This document shows, piece after piece, positions 19,548 through 28,912 of a DNA stretch of 64,000 nt. The DNA is taken from NCBI RefSeq assembly GCF_004770475.1, contig NZ_RQHK01000003.1, forward strand, positions 260,154 through 324,153. The letters are read 5' to 3'. A program made the translations under genes and the position numbers. The notes under the pieces were generated by a model. The model was given only the letters and a program-made list of their open reading frames with translations, had not been told where the DNA came from and made no database searches. How positions within the stretch are numbered: position 1 is the first letter of the stretch; the number at the start of each line of letters is the position of its first letter. The stretch is from Leptospira mtsangambouensis (GTDB lineage Bacteria > Spirochaetota > Leptospiria > Leptospirales > Leptospiraceae).

Positions 19548-20833
19548 AAATTAAGTTTCATACACTTGGCTGTCGGTTGAATTTTTTTGAAACCGATGGT
19601 ATGTATTCTGTATTAAAAGACAAAGGTTTTTCTCTGGCGGAAGCACAGGAAGAGGCTCAGTACATTGTTGTGAATACATGTACTGTGACAAATAAAGCTG
19701 ATGTAAAAAATCGAAATATCATCCGCAATGCCATCCGTACAAATCCTGGTGCCAAGGTATATGTCACTGGTTGTTATGCGGAGACTGATAAAGAAATTTT
19801 ACAAAATATCCCCGGAGTATTCGGTGTTTTTGGGAATTCCGAAAAAAGTGCCCTTCCTTACAAAATCTTAGAAGATTGGGAAGGTAAGGATAGTTATCCA
19901 GAAAAAACACTCGATCGTTTTGCTTATTCCGATGTTCTACCAGAAGGTCATACTCGTTCTTATCTAAAAATCCAAGATGGATGCAATCGGAAATGTTCTT
20001 ATTGTAAAATACCTGCGGCTCGTGGAATTGGTGTTAGCCGAAATTATAATGATGTTTTAGACCAGGTCCGGTATCTCCAAGACAATGGGGTTGGGGAAAT
20101 CCAGTTAACAGGTGTTAATTTGGGTTGGTACCGGTTGGAAAATGGCGAAAAAGGATTTCTCAATCTTTTGGAAGATATTCTAAAGATTTTAGAATATTCT
20201 AGAATTCGCCTTTCTTCGATTGAACCACCAGATGTGGGTTCCGGTTTGTTGGACTTAATGAAACATCCACGGTTTTGTAAATTTTTGCACGTTCCCATCC
20301 AAAGTGGGAGTCGTAAGGTTTTGAAGGATATGCGAAGGACTTATCATCCTGATGCATTTCGTACCAGGATCGAACTTGCCAAAGAAAAACTCCCAAACTT
20401 GTTTTTAGGAACAGATGTAATTGTTGGATTTCCATCGGAAACCGAATTAGAGTTTCAAGAAACAAAGGATTTATTGGTCGAACTTGGATTTGCAAAGTTA
20501 CATGTATTTCCTTATTCAGTTCGTAAAGGAACTACTGCTGAAACCTTTGGAGATCCAATCCCTGGTGATGAGAAAAAACGCAGAGTGCTAGATTTGATGT
20601 CACTTAGCTCCACACTCCATACAAAATATGCAGAATCGGTCATAGGGAAAACCTATGAAGCCATTCTCGAAAGTGATGGCAGATTAGTGACTGATAATTA
20701 TTTGAAAGGACGATTGGAAAATTCCAGTATCTTTCATACTCTACAAAAAGGCCAATTCGTTGATGTTAGGTGCTTGGAATACAAACCCGCCAAAGACAAA
20801 GAAGGTGAGTTCGTTTTCGGTTTGTCCCTTTAG
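19544..20833 (+). CDS. mtaB: tRNA t6A37 methylthiotransferase MtaB
   Basis: A 429-aa radical-SAM methylthiotransferase of the MtaB type, which converts t6A37 of tRNA to ms2t6A. The N-terminal UPF0004 domain has cluster cysteines C10, C46 and C77; the radical-SAM motif is C147-x3-C151-x2-C154 (CNRKCSYC), and a TRAM-like C-terminal region ends the protein. [10 protein letters not shown] at the start favours MtaB over MiaB or RimO. The start is a GTG at 19544 overlapping the TPR stop. Confidence 0.92.
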   Translation: MKIKFHTLGCRLNFFETDGMYSVLKDKGFSLAEAQEEAQYIVVNTCTVTNKADVKNRNIIRNAIRTNPGAKVYVTGCYAETDKEILQNIPGVFGVFGNSEKSALPYKILEDWEGKDSYPEKTLDRFAYSDVLPEGHTRSYLKIQDGCNRKCSYCKIPAARGIGVSRNYNDVLDQVRYLQDNGVGEIQLTGVNLGWYRLENGEKGFLNLLEDILKILEYSRIRLSSIEPPDVGSGLLDLMKHPRFCKFLHVPIQSGSRKVLKDMRRTYHPDAFRTRIELAKEKLPNLFLGTDVIVGFPSETELEFQETKDLLVELGFAKLHVFPYSVRKGTTAETFGDPIPGDEKKRRVLDLMSLSSTLHTKYAESVIGKTYEAILESDGRLVTDNYLKGRLENSSIFHTLQKGQFVDVRCLEYKPAKDKEGEFVFGLSL

Positions 20834-20888
20834 TTTTTTATAGAAAAAGAATTTTCAAAAACTTTCGATCATTGACTATTAGGTCATC

Positions 20889-21659
20889 ATGGACCGCAAA
20901 AAGTTATCTATCATTGGTTTTATCGTTGTAATGGTTCTAATCGTTACAATTTACCTTTTTTTTAGAAATTCCCAATCCAATCGATTGAAAATCGAAAAAG
21001 GATCTTTGGTAGAAGCCGTTTATGCTTTGGGAACTGTGAAACCAGTGGAAAGTTTTAGTTTAAAGTTTGGAATTGCTGCTTCCGTTCGAGAAATTTTTGT
21101 GGAAGAAGGCCAAATGGTCACAAAAGGGCAAGCCCTTCTGACCAACGATTCAGGAATCACCTTTCGATCTCCATTTACTGGCACCTTAACAAAGTTAAAT
21201 GTTGCTAAAAATGAAACAGCAATGCCTGGACTTCCTCTTTTGGAGATTCAGAATTTAAAAGAAGTATATATTTCAGTATCATTGGACCAAGAGTCGGCTT
21301 TAAGAGTCAAACCAGACCAGGCAGTCCAACTTAGTTTTGAATCCATTCGTGGAAACGTTTATAAAGGAAAAGTGGAAAGAATTTATCCATCCAATGGCCA
21401 GTTTTTAGTACGCATTGAACCTCATGAACTCCCGCAAGGGATTTTACCAGATATGACAACCGATGTTGCCATCGAGGTTTCTTCAAAAGAAAATGTCATA
21501 TTGGTTCCGTTAGTTGCCGTGGATCGAGGGAAATTAACTCGTTTTCGAGATGGGAAACGTGATAAGATAGAAATTCGAATTGGGGCAATCAATTCTGAGT
21601 TTGGGGAACTCATCCAAGGGGATTTAAAAGAAGGCGACGAAGTATTGGTTAAGAACTAA
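20889..21659 (+). CDS. MacA-like periplasmic adaptor (membrane fusion protein)
   Basis: A 256-aa protein with an N-terminal anchor (about 8-26) and a short biotinyl-lipoyl-like half-motif region (VREIFVEEGQMVTKGQALLT), then FRSPFTGTLTKLNV, followed by the beta-barrel part and a C-terminal membrane-proximal domain (LKEGDEVLVKN). It is short for the family because the long helical hairpin is missing. It precedes a permease by one base and an ATPase, forming a three-gene exporter of the MacAB type. The cargo is unknown. Confidence 0.8.
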   Translation: MDRKKLSIIGFIVVMVLIVTIYLFFRNSQSNRLKIEKGSLVEAVYALGTVKPVESFSLKFGIAASVREIFVEEGQMVTKGQALLTNDSGITFRSPFTGTLTKLNVAKNETAMPGLPLLEIQNLKEVYISVSLDQESALRVKPDQAVQLSFESIRGNVYKGKVERIYPSNGQFLVRIEPHELPQGILPDMTTDVAIEVSSKENVILVPLVAVDRGKLTRFRDGKRDKIEIRIGAINSEFGELIQGDLKEGDEVLVKN

Positions 21660-21660
21660 T

Positions 21661-22914
21661 ATGTTGTTTCTTGCCATTAGACAAATTCTTTCGAGACCCC
21701 AACAATCAATTTTAACATTGATTGGGATTGTTTTGGGTACTGCAGGTTATATTGTATTCTCTGGAATTATGTTAGGATTCCAGGCAGTCATTACTGACCA
21801 ATTGGTGAATTCGGATGGTCAAATTAAAATTTCTCCGAAAGACGAACTCATTACGGAAAGAACATTTGAAGATGTTTTTTTTCAAAACAAAATGGTTCGT
21901 TGGTTATCTCCTCCATCGGGGCGGACTGATAATTCTCGTTTAACCAATGTTCTTGGGTGGATGGATAAACTTTCGAATGACCACAGAGTTGTATCCTTTG
22001 CACCACAGTTAACAAAAGAAGTAATTTTTGTGAATGGGAAAGCAACAGCACCGGCTCGTTTTGTTGGAGTTGATCCGACTATCCAACCCAAAGTCACCAA
22101 TTTGAGTGATTACATTGTTGAGGGAAAACTTGCGGATTTATCTAGAGGAACTTCCCTTGCCATAATGGGAGAAGGAGTTTTGAATAAACTAGGTGCAAAA
22201 ATTGGAGATACTATCTCTGTTTATATTCCTGGAACTGATTTGATCCCTGTGAAAGTTGTAGGAGTATTGAGTACCGGGAACCGATTGGTTGATGATGTCA
22301 CGGTATATTCTTCTTTATCCTCTGTCCAAAGTATTACCAAATCAAGTGGTGAAGTCTCACAAATAATTGTAAAAATTAAAGACATTCGGTCTGCAGCAGC
22401 AATCGCCGAGGACTTTCGTTACTTTAGCAAAGATAAAGTGGAAAGTTGGGATGAAGTTAACGCAAGTATACTTCAAGTCTTTAGGACTCAGGATATAGTG
22501 CGAAACTCAACAACATTTACTATTATTCTCGTTGTAGCATTTGGAATTTATAATATTCTAAATATGGTTGTGAATCAAAAGAAAAAGGAAGTGGCCATCC
22601 TTCGTTCCATTGGCTTTGATGAAAAAGATACAATCCAACTTTTTATTTTCCAAGGATTGTTTTTAGGAACACTTGGCGCCATCATCGGTATTTTTGTAGG
22701 AATTTTAGGATGTTATTATATTGATGGAATTCCAATTGGAGATCCAAAACACAATTCAAAAGCCCTGATGAAAACAATGATGATTTCTTGGGACTGGATG
22801 ATTTATATAAAGGGTTTTTCAATCGCAGTTCTTAGTGCGTCGATTGCGAGTTATATTCCTGCTCGTATGGCAAGTCGTCTTTCTCCTGTAGATATCATTC
22901 GAGGAGCTACTTAA
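21661..22914 (+). CDS. MacB/FtsX-type ABC transporter permease
   Basis: A 417-aa permease with an N-terminal helix (about 15-40), a periplasmic MacB-PCD domain (about 45-270) and three C-terminal helices with the family end SYIPARMASRLSPVDIIRG. Its ATPase is a separate gene immediately downstream and its adaptor is immediately upstream. This is a second, distinct FtsX-type system from the Lol-like pair at 12.9 kb. Confidence 0.85.
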   Translation: MLFLAIRQILSRPQQSILTLIGIVLGTAGYIVFSGIMLGFQAVITDQLVNSDGQIKISPKDELITERTFEDVFFQNKMVRWLSPPSGRTDNSRLTNVLGWMDKLSNDHRVVSFAPQLTKEVIFVNGKATAPARFVGVDPTIQPKVTNLSDYIVEGKLADLSRGTSLAIMGEGVLNKLGAKIGDTISVYIPGTDLIPVKVVGVLSTGNRLVDDVTVYSSLSSVQSITKSSGEVSQIIVKIKDIRSAAAIAEDFRYFSKDKVESWDEVNASILQVFRTQDIVRNSTTFTIILVVAFGIYNILNMVVNQKKKEVAILRSIGFDEKDTIQLFIFQGLFLGTLGAIIGIFVGILGCYYIDGIPIGDPKHNSKALMKTMMISWDWMIYIKGFSIAVLSASIASYIPARMASRLSPVDIIRGAT

Positions 22915-23583
22915 ATGTTAGGAATCGAAGCCACACATATTTTTAAATCTTTCGGAGAACCACCTCAAGATGTATTGAAAGATGTATCACTTGAGATTGC
23001 AGTTGGAGATTTTGTGGCTCTGACTGGAAAATCTGGATCGGGAAAATCAACCTTACTTTATATCGTGAGTGGTTTAGACAATCCAACAAGTGGCGATGTA
23101 AAATTGAATGGAAGTTCCCTAGTGGGTATGGGAAGTAAAGAAATTCACACTTTAAGAAATTTATCGATAGGTTTTGTCTTCCAATTTCACTACTTACTTC
23201 CTGAACTCACCGGCCTTGAAAACATAACCATGCCTGCAAGAAAAACTGGATCACATAAAATGATCGAAGAGTATGCTTTGCATTTGATGGAAAGTTTTTC
23301 CGTATTACACTGTAAGGATAAGTTTCCAAGCCAAATGTCTGGTGGGGAAGGCCAGCGGGTTGCCATCGCACGTGCTCTCGTTCAAAAACCAAAGTTTCTT
23401 TTTGCTGACGAACCAACGGGGAATTTAGATACAGCTAATGGAGATAAGGTGATGGAAATATTCAAACGGATCAACAAGGTGGATGGTACCACCATTCTAT
23501 TTGTCACTCATGATCCTGATTATGCTGGCCTTGCTAGCCGTCGTGTTCATATGATTGATGGTAAAATTGCAGAAATTTCTTAA
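22915..23583 (+). CDS. ABC transporter ATPase (MacB/LolD subfamily)
   Basis: A 222-aa ATPase with Walker A GKSGSGKST, signature MSGGEGQRVAIARAL, Walker [13 protein letters not shown] and the His switch VTHD. The ATG abuts the permease stop with no gap. It energises the exporter encoded by the two genes before it. An inverted repeat follows the stop. Confidence 0.88.
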   Translation: MLGIEATHIFKSFGEPPQDVLKDVSLEIAVGDFVALTGKSGSGKSTLLYIVSGLDNPTSGDVKLNGSSLVGMGSKEIHTLRNLSIGFVFQFHYLLPELTGLENITMPARKTGSHKMIEEYALHLMESFSVLHCKDKFPSQMSGGEGQRVAIARALVQKPKFLFADEPTGNLDTANGDKVMEIFKRINKVDGTTILFVTHDPDYAGLASRRVHMIDGKIAEIS

Positions 23584-23587
23584 AAAT

Positions 23588-23623
23588 TCTGCTATATTGG
23601 TTTATTTCCGATTCTATAGCAGA
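23588..23623. terminator. Inverted repeat between the ABC operon and metZ
   Basis: TCTGCTATA (23588-23596) and TATAGCAGA (23615-23623) are a perfect 9-bp inverted repeat with an 18-base centre, followed by TATTTTC. It may end the exporter transcript or be a protein-binding site 56 bp before metZ. Confidence 0.5.
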
Positions 23624-23678
23624 TATTTTCTAAAAAAAATGATGTTTTCGAGCGTTCATCGCCAAACTTGGTAGAAGT

Positions 23679-24851
23679 ATGTTTGAACACTTTGAAACTG
23701 ACGCCATCCGCATCCAAACCAAACGAACCGGGGAAAAAGAACATTCCACCCCACTATTTTTAACTTCTAGTTTTGTTTTTGATGATGCAGAACATGCAAG
23801 GGCGCTGTTTGCAGAAGAAGTGACCGGCAATCAATACACAAGATTTTCTAATCCGAATACAACCGAGTTAATTGATAAGTTATGTTCTTTGGAACACACA
23901 GAGGACGGAATCGCTACGGCTTCGGGAATGTCTGCTGTTTTTACTTCTGTGTTTGGCCTGGTTAAGTCAGGGGATCATATTGTATCTGCTCGCGCCATTT
24001 TTGGATCCACTCATCAGATTTTTGCGAACATATTGCCACGATTTGGAGTGACAACTACTTACGTTGATATCAACAAACCAGAGTTATGGGAACCTGCTTT
24101 CCAAGAGAATACTAAAATCGTTTATATAGAAACACCTTCTAATCCAGGCCTTGATATTGTAGATCTGGCATGGGTTGCAGCATTATGTAAAAAGAAAAAA
24201 GCAATTCTTATAGTTGATAATTGTTTTTGTTCTCCCTATATCCAAAGGCCTGCTGATTTTGGAGCAGATATCGTCGTTCACTCTGCTACTAAATATTTGG
24301 ATGGGCAAGGCCGTGTGATCGCAGGTATTATTTTAGGCAAAAAAGAATACATCCAACCGATTCGTTATATGGCCCGTAATACTGGCCCATCTTTATCTCC
24401 GATGAATGCATGGATCATTTCGAAAAGTTTAGAAACTCTTGCTGTGCGTATGGATAGACATTCTGAAAATGCAATGAAGTTGGCCGAATTTTTAGAACAA
24501 TCACCCGATGTGGAATTAGTTAGGTATCCTTTTTTACCGAATGATCCTGGTTATGCGATTGCAAAAAAACAAATGAAATCGGGTGGAGGAATTGTTTCCT
24601 TTGTGATCAAAGGTGGAGTAGATAGAGCAAGAAAATTTTTAGATGCTTTAAAATGGTTTTCTCTCACTGCCAATTTGGGAGATACAAGAACCACTGTGAC
24701 CCATCCGACTTCAACGACTCATTCTAAACTAACGGAAGCGGAAAGACTTGCGGTAGGAATTTTACCTGGACTCATTCGAGTGTCTGTTGGTTTAGAACAT
24801 ATTGACGATATTATTGCGGAAGTGAAGCAGGCACTCGCCAATTCAAAGTAA
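23679..24851 (+). CDS. metZ: O-succinylhomoserine sulfhydrylase
   Basis: A 390-aa PLP enzyme of the Cys/Met-metabolism family. It takes an activated homoserine and sulfide to homocysteine. The PLP lysine is K205 in HSATKYLDGQG; the family segments QYTRFSNPN and ATASGMSA (about 80-86) are present. Distinguishing MetZ from MetY or MetB needs a tree; length (390 rather than about 430) and the N-terminus favour MetZ. Its last 41 bases overlap the end of the convergent cytochrome gene. A sulfide-using enzyme next to a rhodanese cluster may be coincidence. Confidence 0.85.
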   Translation: MFEHFETDAIRIQTKRTGEKEHSTPLFLTSSFVFDDAEHARALFAEEVTGNQYTRFSNPNTTELIDKLCSLEHTEDGIATASGMSAVFTSVFGLVKSGDHIVSARAIFGSTHQIFANILPRFGVTTTYVDINKPELWEPAFQENTKIVYIETPSNPGLDIVDLAWVAALCKKKKAILIVDNCFCSPYIQRPADFGADIVVHSATKYLDGQGRVIAGIILGKKEYIQPIRYMARNTGPSLSPMNAWIISKSLETLAVRMDRHSENAMKLAEFLEQSPDVELVRYPFLPNDPGYAIAKKQMKSGGGIVSFVIKGGVDRARKFLDALKWFSLTANLGDTRTTVTHPTSTTHSKLTEAERLAVGILPGLIRVSVGLEHIDDIIAEVKQALANSK

Positions 24852-26031
24852 ATAATAGATAACGAGAGTTCTTTTTTTCTGATAAGGACTCTTGCAACAT
24901 CTTTTTAGTTTGTTTGGAGATGATGTCAGCTTTTGTAACCAACTGCTCTTCAAAACTACGAACATATTGTTCATCGGGATTTACTTCAATTTCCCAAAGA
25001 AATTCTTGGATTTTATTTTTAGGTAAATAATCAAACTGAACCATTAGAGTTCCATTTGGTTTGATCCTTGTATCAAAGTATTCTTCATTCAAATCGGTGT
25101 TCACATATCTACCCACAATCGATTCATCCAAAAGAATTCTATTTTTTTCCTTTGTGATTGCATAAAAACGTAAATAGATCTTCGGAACTACATAAGTAGG
25201 AAACATATGACCAACGCCGATGGATTTGATTTCAGCTTTTACTGAATAAAGTCCATTATGTTCTATGATTTTCCAACTTGGCAAAATCGAGTTTTGAACA
25301 AAGGATTTATCATGAATCCCTTTCCAGGAGTGTTCCCTGTTTGGCATATGACAGTTTTGGCATTGTACTCCTTGTTTTGCAAAAGGGCTTTTTTCCCATT
25401 CGGAATACACTTCCATCAGTTTTTTCCCGTTAAGTTTCACTCCTTCTTCTTTACTTTCATGACAAGATTTACAAAACTTTGATGATTCAAAATCTTCTTT
25501 CACAATATAACCGTTATGTGGAAGTTTTTCGATTGGAATATCCTTGTTTGATTCTATTTTTAAGTTTGATTTTGGCGGTGGTCCAAATCGAATTTGGTTT
25601 CTGATATGACAAGAGGCACATAGAATCGAAGGATTTTTAATTCCATTTGGGAAGTTATGGGATTTTGAGCTGAGGATTTCAGGAGTTAAAAATTCAGTCG
25701 CAAGTTCTGATTTAGTCTCAGGAAGAGGTGAGTGGCAGCTAAAACAAGATCTGTATTCCTCAGATTTCAGAATTTCTTTCTGCCATAAAAAACCTTTGCC
25801 AATGGATTTTGCGTGGAAACTATTTTGCCAATTTTGGAATTGTTCCGTATGGCAAGTACCACAAGCATTTGGATCCATATTCTTTTCTAATGGAGAAAAA
25901 TGCGAAGGAGGTTGCCCTTGTATTTGGATGGGATGGTTCCAGTGAGACTCCAAAAAATTTGAGTCAGAACAACTTACGAACATTGGGACTAAAATGAGAA
26001 TGTTCGTAAGTTGGAAGTTCAGATATTGCAT
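24811..26031 (-). CDS. Pentahaem c-type cytochrome (probable lipoprotein)
   Basis: A 406-aa exported protein with five CxxCH haem-binding motifs at about residues 57, 96, 138, 187 and 224. The N-terminus is hydrophobic and ends MFVSC, so Cys21 may be acylated. The first motif lies in CGTCHTEQFQNWQNSFHA, like the cytochrome c554 family. The C-terminal 170 residues form a beta-rich domain without haem motifs. It is the last gene of a minus-strand group with two rhodanese-like lipoproteins and a barrel. It resembles the plus-strand cytochrome at 33956. An electron-carrying role between periplasm and outer membrane is inferred. Confidence 0.85.
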   Translation of the reverse strand: MQYLNFQLTNILILVPMFVSCSDSNFLESHWNHPIQIQGQPPSHFSPLEKNMDPNACGTCHTEQFQNWQNSFHAKSIGKGFLWQKEILKSEEYRSCFSCHSPLPETKSELATEFLTPEILSSKSHNFPNGIKNPSILCASCHIRNQIRFGPPPKSNLKIESNKDIPIEKLPHNGYIVKEDFESSKFCKSCHESKEEGVKLNGKKLMEVYSEWEKSPFAKQGVQCQNCHMPNREHSWKGIHDKSFVQNSILPSWKIIEHNGLYSVKAEIKSIGVGHMFPTYVVPKIYLRFYAITKEKNRILLDESIVGRYVNTDLNEEYFDTRIKPNGTLMVQFDYLPKNKIQEFLWEIEVNPDEQYVRSFEEQLVTKADIISKQTKKMLQESLSEKKNSRYLLFTLNWRVPASLPQ

Positions 26032-26058
26032 ACCTATTCGTAAACAATACGATAAGGA

Positions 26059-27507
26059 TTATCCCCCGCAAGCATTTCCACCGCCGCCGGAAGGTGCACC
26101 ACTGCCACCAGACGATCCACCAGTAGAAGTTCCTCGTAAAAATGCCTTGTCTTCAGTTCTCAGTTTGTTTGCTGTTTTTGAATATTGTCTTGAGATATCC
26201 AGTTGGTAATTGGGAACATTGTTGTCTGCATTTGCTGTATTACTTTCCGAAAGTGTAACAATGTCTGTCCTCCAATAAGAAGCCGGCTGTGTGATGGCAC
26301 TTGGGCTTGATCCAGAAGGCGGAGTTCGAAGTCCCAGGGCACCAAATTGTTTCCATCCTCCTTCATATAATCTTGTTGGTTTGCCAAGAATTTGGTGTAA
26401 CACAAACCAAACTAGAGATCCTTTGTTTGCGTCTTCCCCATAAACATAGATTTGTTTGTTCGTTGGGTATCCTGTATTGTTTAGATACGTTTGGAGTTGG
26501 GCAAAGGATTTGAATTGGAAGGTTGTTCCGTCATACAAATCGGTAGGGATCAAATTTGTCGCAGACTTCACTCGTCCTTCATAAGTAACCACGCAAGTAT
26601 TCGTAACAAATGTTGAATTTGTTTTAGTTGTACAGTTTGCATACTTAGATCCAGATGCAGTCGAGTTGGTAGTCCCCGTATAAGAAGCATTTGGTCTGCC
26701 ATCAATTAGAAAAAAACCTTCTGTTGGAATTGGATCTACCTCTTCCAGATTTGTGTTCCCATTTTTAATGGCATGAATTAAATCTCCAATTGTGAGTTGC
26801 AAAACAGTATGGTCCCGGTAAAGAGTTTTGATACTCCCTGCTCGATTGCTATTAGCATACGTATAGGATGGAGTTGTAAATATACTCCCTGCTACTGTTA
26901 GATCTGCAATGGAACCATTTAGAATGGCTAACCTTTCTTTTGGAAACCCCCAATAAAGTAAGGAATAATAAGCAAAAGTTGCAGAAGATAAATTGGTTAG
27001 CGAAGATGTATCTTGTGCAAATACAACATAATCAATCGCAGGATCAATTCCATATATGGCAAAAAAATCAGATATTTTTTTTCCTTTAGGAACAATTCCA
27101 TCAATTGATAACACTCCGTCATCTCTTGTGTCTGTCAGTAATTCAGGTAAATTTGCAATTGGATAAGCGAAGCTTTGTTTTCCATCAAAGAAAACATAAC
27201 GCCCACTTGCGACACCTGATGTTTGCACCTGAAAAACAATCAAATTTCCAGATACTCCAACAGGTCGATTGTTACTCCAATTGGATAAAAAACGAGAGAA
27301 CTTAGTTGATGTAATGAGTCCACTTTCATTTGCATTATAATCAGAATTGGATAAAGTTGCCAGTTCTCCAGGTGAATAAATTCGAAATAAAAAAGGAGTT
27401 AAGTCTAGTTTCATACTCTGTGGTAAAAACAGATATTCTGGCAGACCTTTACAACCAAGTATTTGGATGAATAAAACAGTGAATATAGCTAAGTATTTAA
27501 GTTTCAT
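26059..27507 (-). CDS. Rhodanese-like lipoprotein, active-site Cys missing (paralogue 2)
   Basis: A 482-aa lipoprotein, lipobox ILGC with Cys19. It shares the N-terminal block DYNANESGLIT (56-66), YWGFPKERLAILNGS, a DxR element in LIDGRPNASYTG (267-278) and TRLYEGGW (378-385) with paralogues 1 and 3. Where they have the catalytic loop C-R-T-N, this one reads GEDANKG from G357, so it should lack sulfurtransferase activity. The tail after the shared EDKAF is a Gly/Ser-rich stretch that ends NACGG. It may be a structural or binding partner of paralogue 3. It is 8 bp from the upstream barrel gene and 27 bp from the cytochrome. Confidence 0.72.
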   Translation of the reverse strand: MKLKYLAIFTVLFIQILGCKGLPEYLFLPQSMKLDLTPFLFRIYSPGELATLSNSDYNANESGLITSTKFSRFLSNWSNNRPVGVSGNLIVFQVQTSGVASGRYVFFDGKQSFAYPIANLPELLTDTRDDGVLSIDGIVPKGKKISDFFAIYGIDPAIDYVVFAQDTSSLTNLSSATFAYYSLLYWGFPKERLAILNGSIADLTVAGSIFTTPSYTYANSNRAGSIKTLYRDHTVLQLTIGDLIHAIKNGNTNLEEVDPIPTEGFFLIDGRPNASYTGTTNSTASGSKYANCTTKTNSTFVTNTCVVTYEGRVKSATNLIPTDLYDGTTFQFKSFAQLQTYLNNTGYPTNKQIYVYGEDANKGSLVWFVLHQILGKPTRLYEGGWKQFGALGLRTPPSGSSPSAITQPASYWRTDIVTLSESNTANADNNVPNYQLDISRQYSKTANKLRTEDKAFLRGTSTGGSSGGSGAPSGGGGNACGG

Positions 27508-27515
27508 TGATAACC

Positions 27516-28472
27516 TCAGAGATTGTATGGTAGTGTCGCAGCAAAACCAACAGTTTTAAGTCTAGCTGTGTTATAGCCGGCGATTGTTTCCGAATAAAAT
27601 AGGGTATAAAAATTTCCAAAACTGTCTGAATAACTCAAACCAACTTCAGCATTATGGAAATCTTCTTTTCTTCCCCATGCGGGCCGTTCATTTTGTACGT
27701 AAAGATCATATGGATTGATTCCGTAGATGGATGGTTGCGGATAACGAACCATATTCAATGGAGGCTGTTGCCTTGGATCGGCATACGCATACCCTCCTTG
27801 TCCAACTTGTCCACGAAGTCCTACCGTTAAAAAAAGCGATTCGAAAAATCGTTTATAAATCGCAGAGTAGTAAAGAATATCATCTGGAACTGGATTCTCA
27901 CGTTTACGATAGGAAAATTCACCTAAAGAACCGAGTCCCCATACTCCAAAATCTTTTGCTAAATAGAGATTTACTTCTCCGCCACTTGCACCATCTCCAA
28001 GTGATTGCGGGTTACGATCATAATCTCCTCGTTTGATTCCTCCAACACGAAGAGAAATTGTGGGCATCCATCGGTATTTCGAATCGAACTCGTCTAGGAT
28101 TTTGTAACGGAGTCCAAATCTTGTATCCATAAAGCCATATTTATCTGGAACATCTGGGGTTTGTTGTAACCCTAAATATCTGTTAAATACTCTATGTCTT
28201 CCAAGTTTACCAAAACCTAATGTTAAATCTGCGGTTAACCGATCAGTAATCCCGTATTCTAAAGCTAAGTTTGATACCGCTAAATGAACGTTATCGTCAT
28301 ACTTCGCTTTTTGTCCGGCTAAAAAGGCGCTGTCGTATTCGGAATGAATGAATACAGGACGTACCCAAAGTTGTCTTTCATAGGGAGCCCAAGCTTGTTG
28401 TGAATAGATACTTGAGCTAACAAAAAAAGTAAGAAATAAAAATGATTTGATATAGTTGAAGTAGGGTTTCAT
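27516..28472 (-). CDS. Outer-membrane beta-barrel protein
   Basis: A 318-aa protein with a signal peptide (cut near IYSQQ, about residue 25). The rest alternates polar and aromatic residues as in beta-barrels, for example LALEYGITDRLTADLTLGFG and YKRFFESLFLTVGLRGQVG, and the end FAATLPYNL fits a final strand. It lies 3 bp after the small protein at 28476 and before rhodanese-like paralogue 2. A porin or conduit sheath for the neighbouring cytochrome is inferred, by analogy with ExtI-type porins in Geobacter; I could not compare sequences. Confidence 0.72.
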   Translation of the reverse strand: MKPYFNYIKSFLFLTFFVSSSIYSQQAWAPYERQLWVRPVFIHSEYDSAFLAGQKAKYDDNVHLAVSNLALEYGITDRLTADLTLGFGKLGRHRVFNRYLGLQQTPDVPDKYGFMDTRFGLRYKILDEFDSKYRWMPTISLRVGGIKRGDYDRNPQSLGDGASGGEVNLYLAKDFGVWGLGSLGEFSYRKRENPVPDDILYYSAIYKRFFESLFLTVGLRGQVGQGGYAYADPRQQPPLNMVRYPQPSIYGINPYDLYVQNERPAWGRKEDFHNAEVGLSYSDSFGNFYTLFYSETIAGYNTARLKTVGFAATLPYNL

Positions 28473-28475
28473 GTA

Positions 28476-28835
28476 TTATTCCTTCTTTTTGTCTGGAAAT
28501 TTCACATTGAACCGAATTTGGATGAAATATTCGAGGGCCTGGAGTTGTTCTTCCGTTAATTTTCCGGCAAAATCAGGAAGATTCACTCGTCTTTTTTCTG
28601 TATTTGGTAGACTACCTTGTAAGTATTCTAAACGTTCTTCTTGTTCAACCAATTTAACATTTGTTTGTTTTTCTAAGGTAATGTCTTGGTTGTAGACTGC
28701 TTTTCCAAGATGGTATTTTTCTCTATCTTGGCCTTGTGGAATGTTTGCGATCCCACCGCCACCAATTCCACCGGATGCACTTAATGCTGTAATGAGTGTT
28801 AACTGAATAAATATAATTTTTGATAAGTTCTTCAT
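28476..28835 (-). CDS. Small exported protein resembling a haem-less cytochrome c
   Basis: A 119-aa protein with a signal peptide (about 1-20) then a Gly-rich stretch GGIGGGGIA. The core begins YHLGKAVYNQ, like the first helix of class I cytochrome c (GKxIYxxxC), and ends LPDFAGKLTEEQLQALEYFI, like its last helix. No CxxCH is present and the mature part has no Cys, so it cannot bind c-type haem covalently. It lies between rhodanese-like paralogue 3 and the barrel. An ExtJ-like small component or a redox-dead cytochrome derivative are two readings. Confidence 0.6.
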   Translation of the reverse strand: MKNLSKIIFIQLTLITALSASGGIGGGGIANIPQGQDREKYHLGKAVYNQDITLEKQTNVKLVEQEERLEYLQGSLPNTEKRRVNLPDFAGKLTEEQLQALEYFIQIRFNVKFPDKKKE

Positions 28836-28869
28836 ATAACTTTCCCTGTTGTATCGATTTATTTATTTT

Positions 28870-28897
28870 TTAGAGGGAAGTTGGAACATCCCTCTAA
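28870..28897. other. Perfect hairpin inside the rhodanese/cytochrome operon
   Basis: TTAGAGGGA (28870-28878) and TCCCTCTAA (28889-28897) pair perfectly. TCTTTTTT follows on the plus strand, so as an intrinsic terminator it would act on plus-strand (antisense) RNA. For the minus-strand operon mRNA it is a plain stem-loop between genes, perhaps a processing or stability element. Confidence 0.55.
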
Positions 28898-28912
28898 TCT
28901 TTTTTAAAAGTT

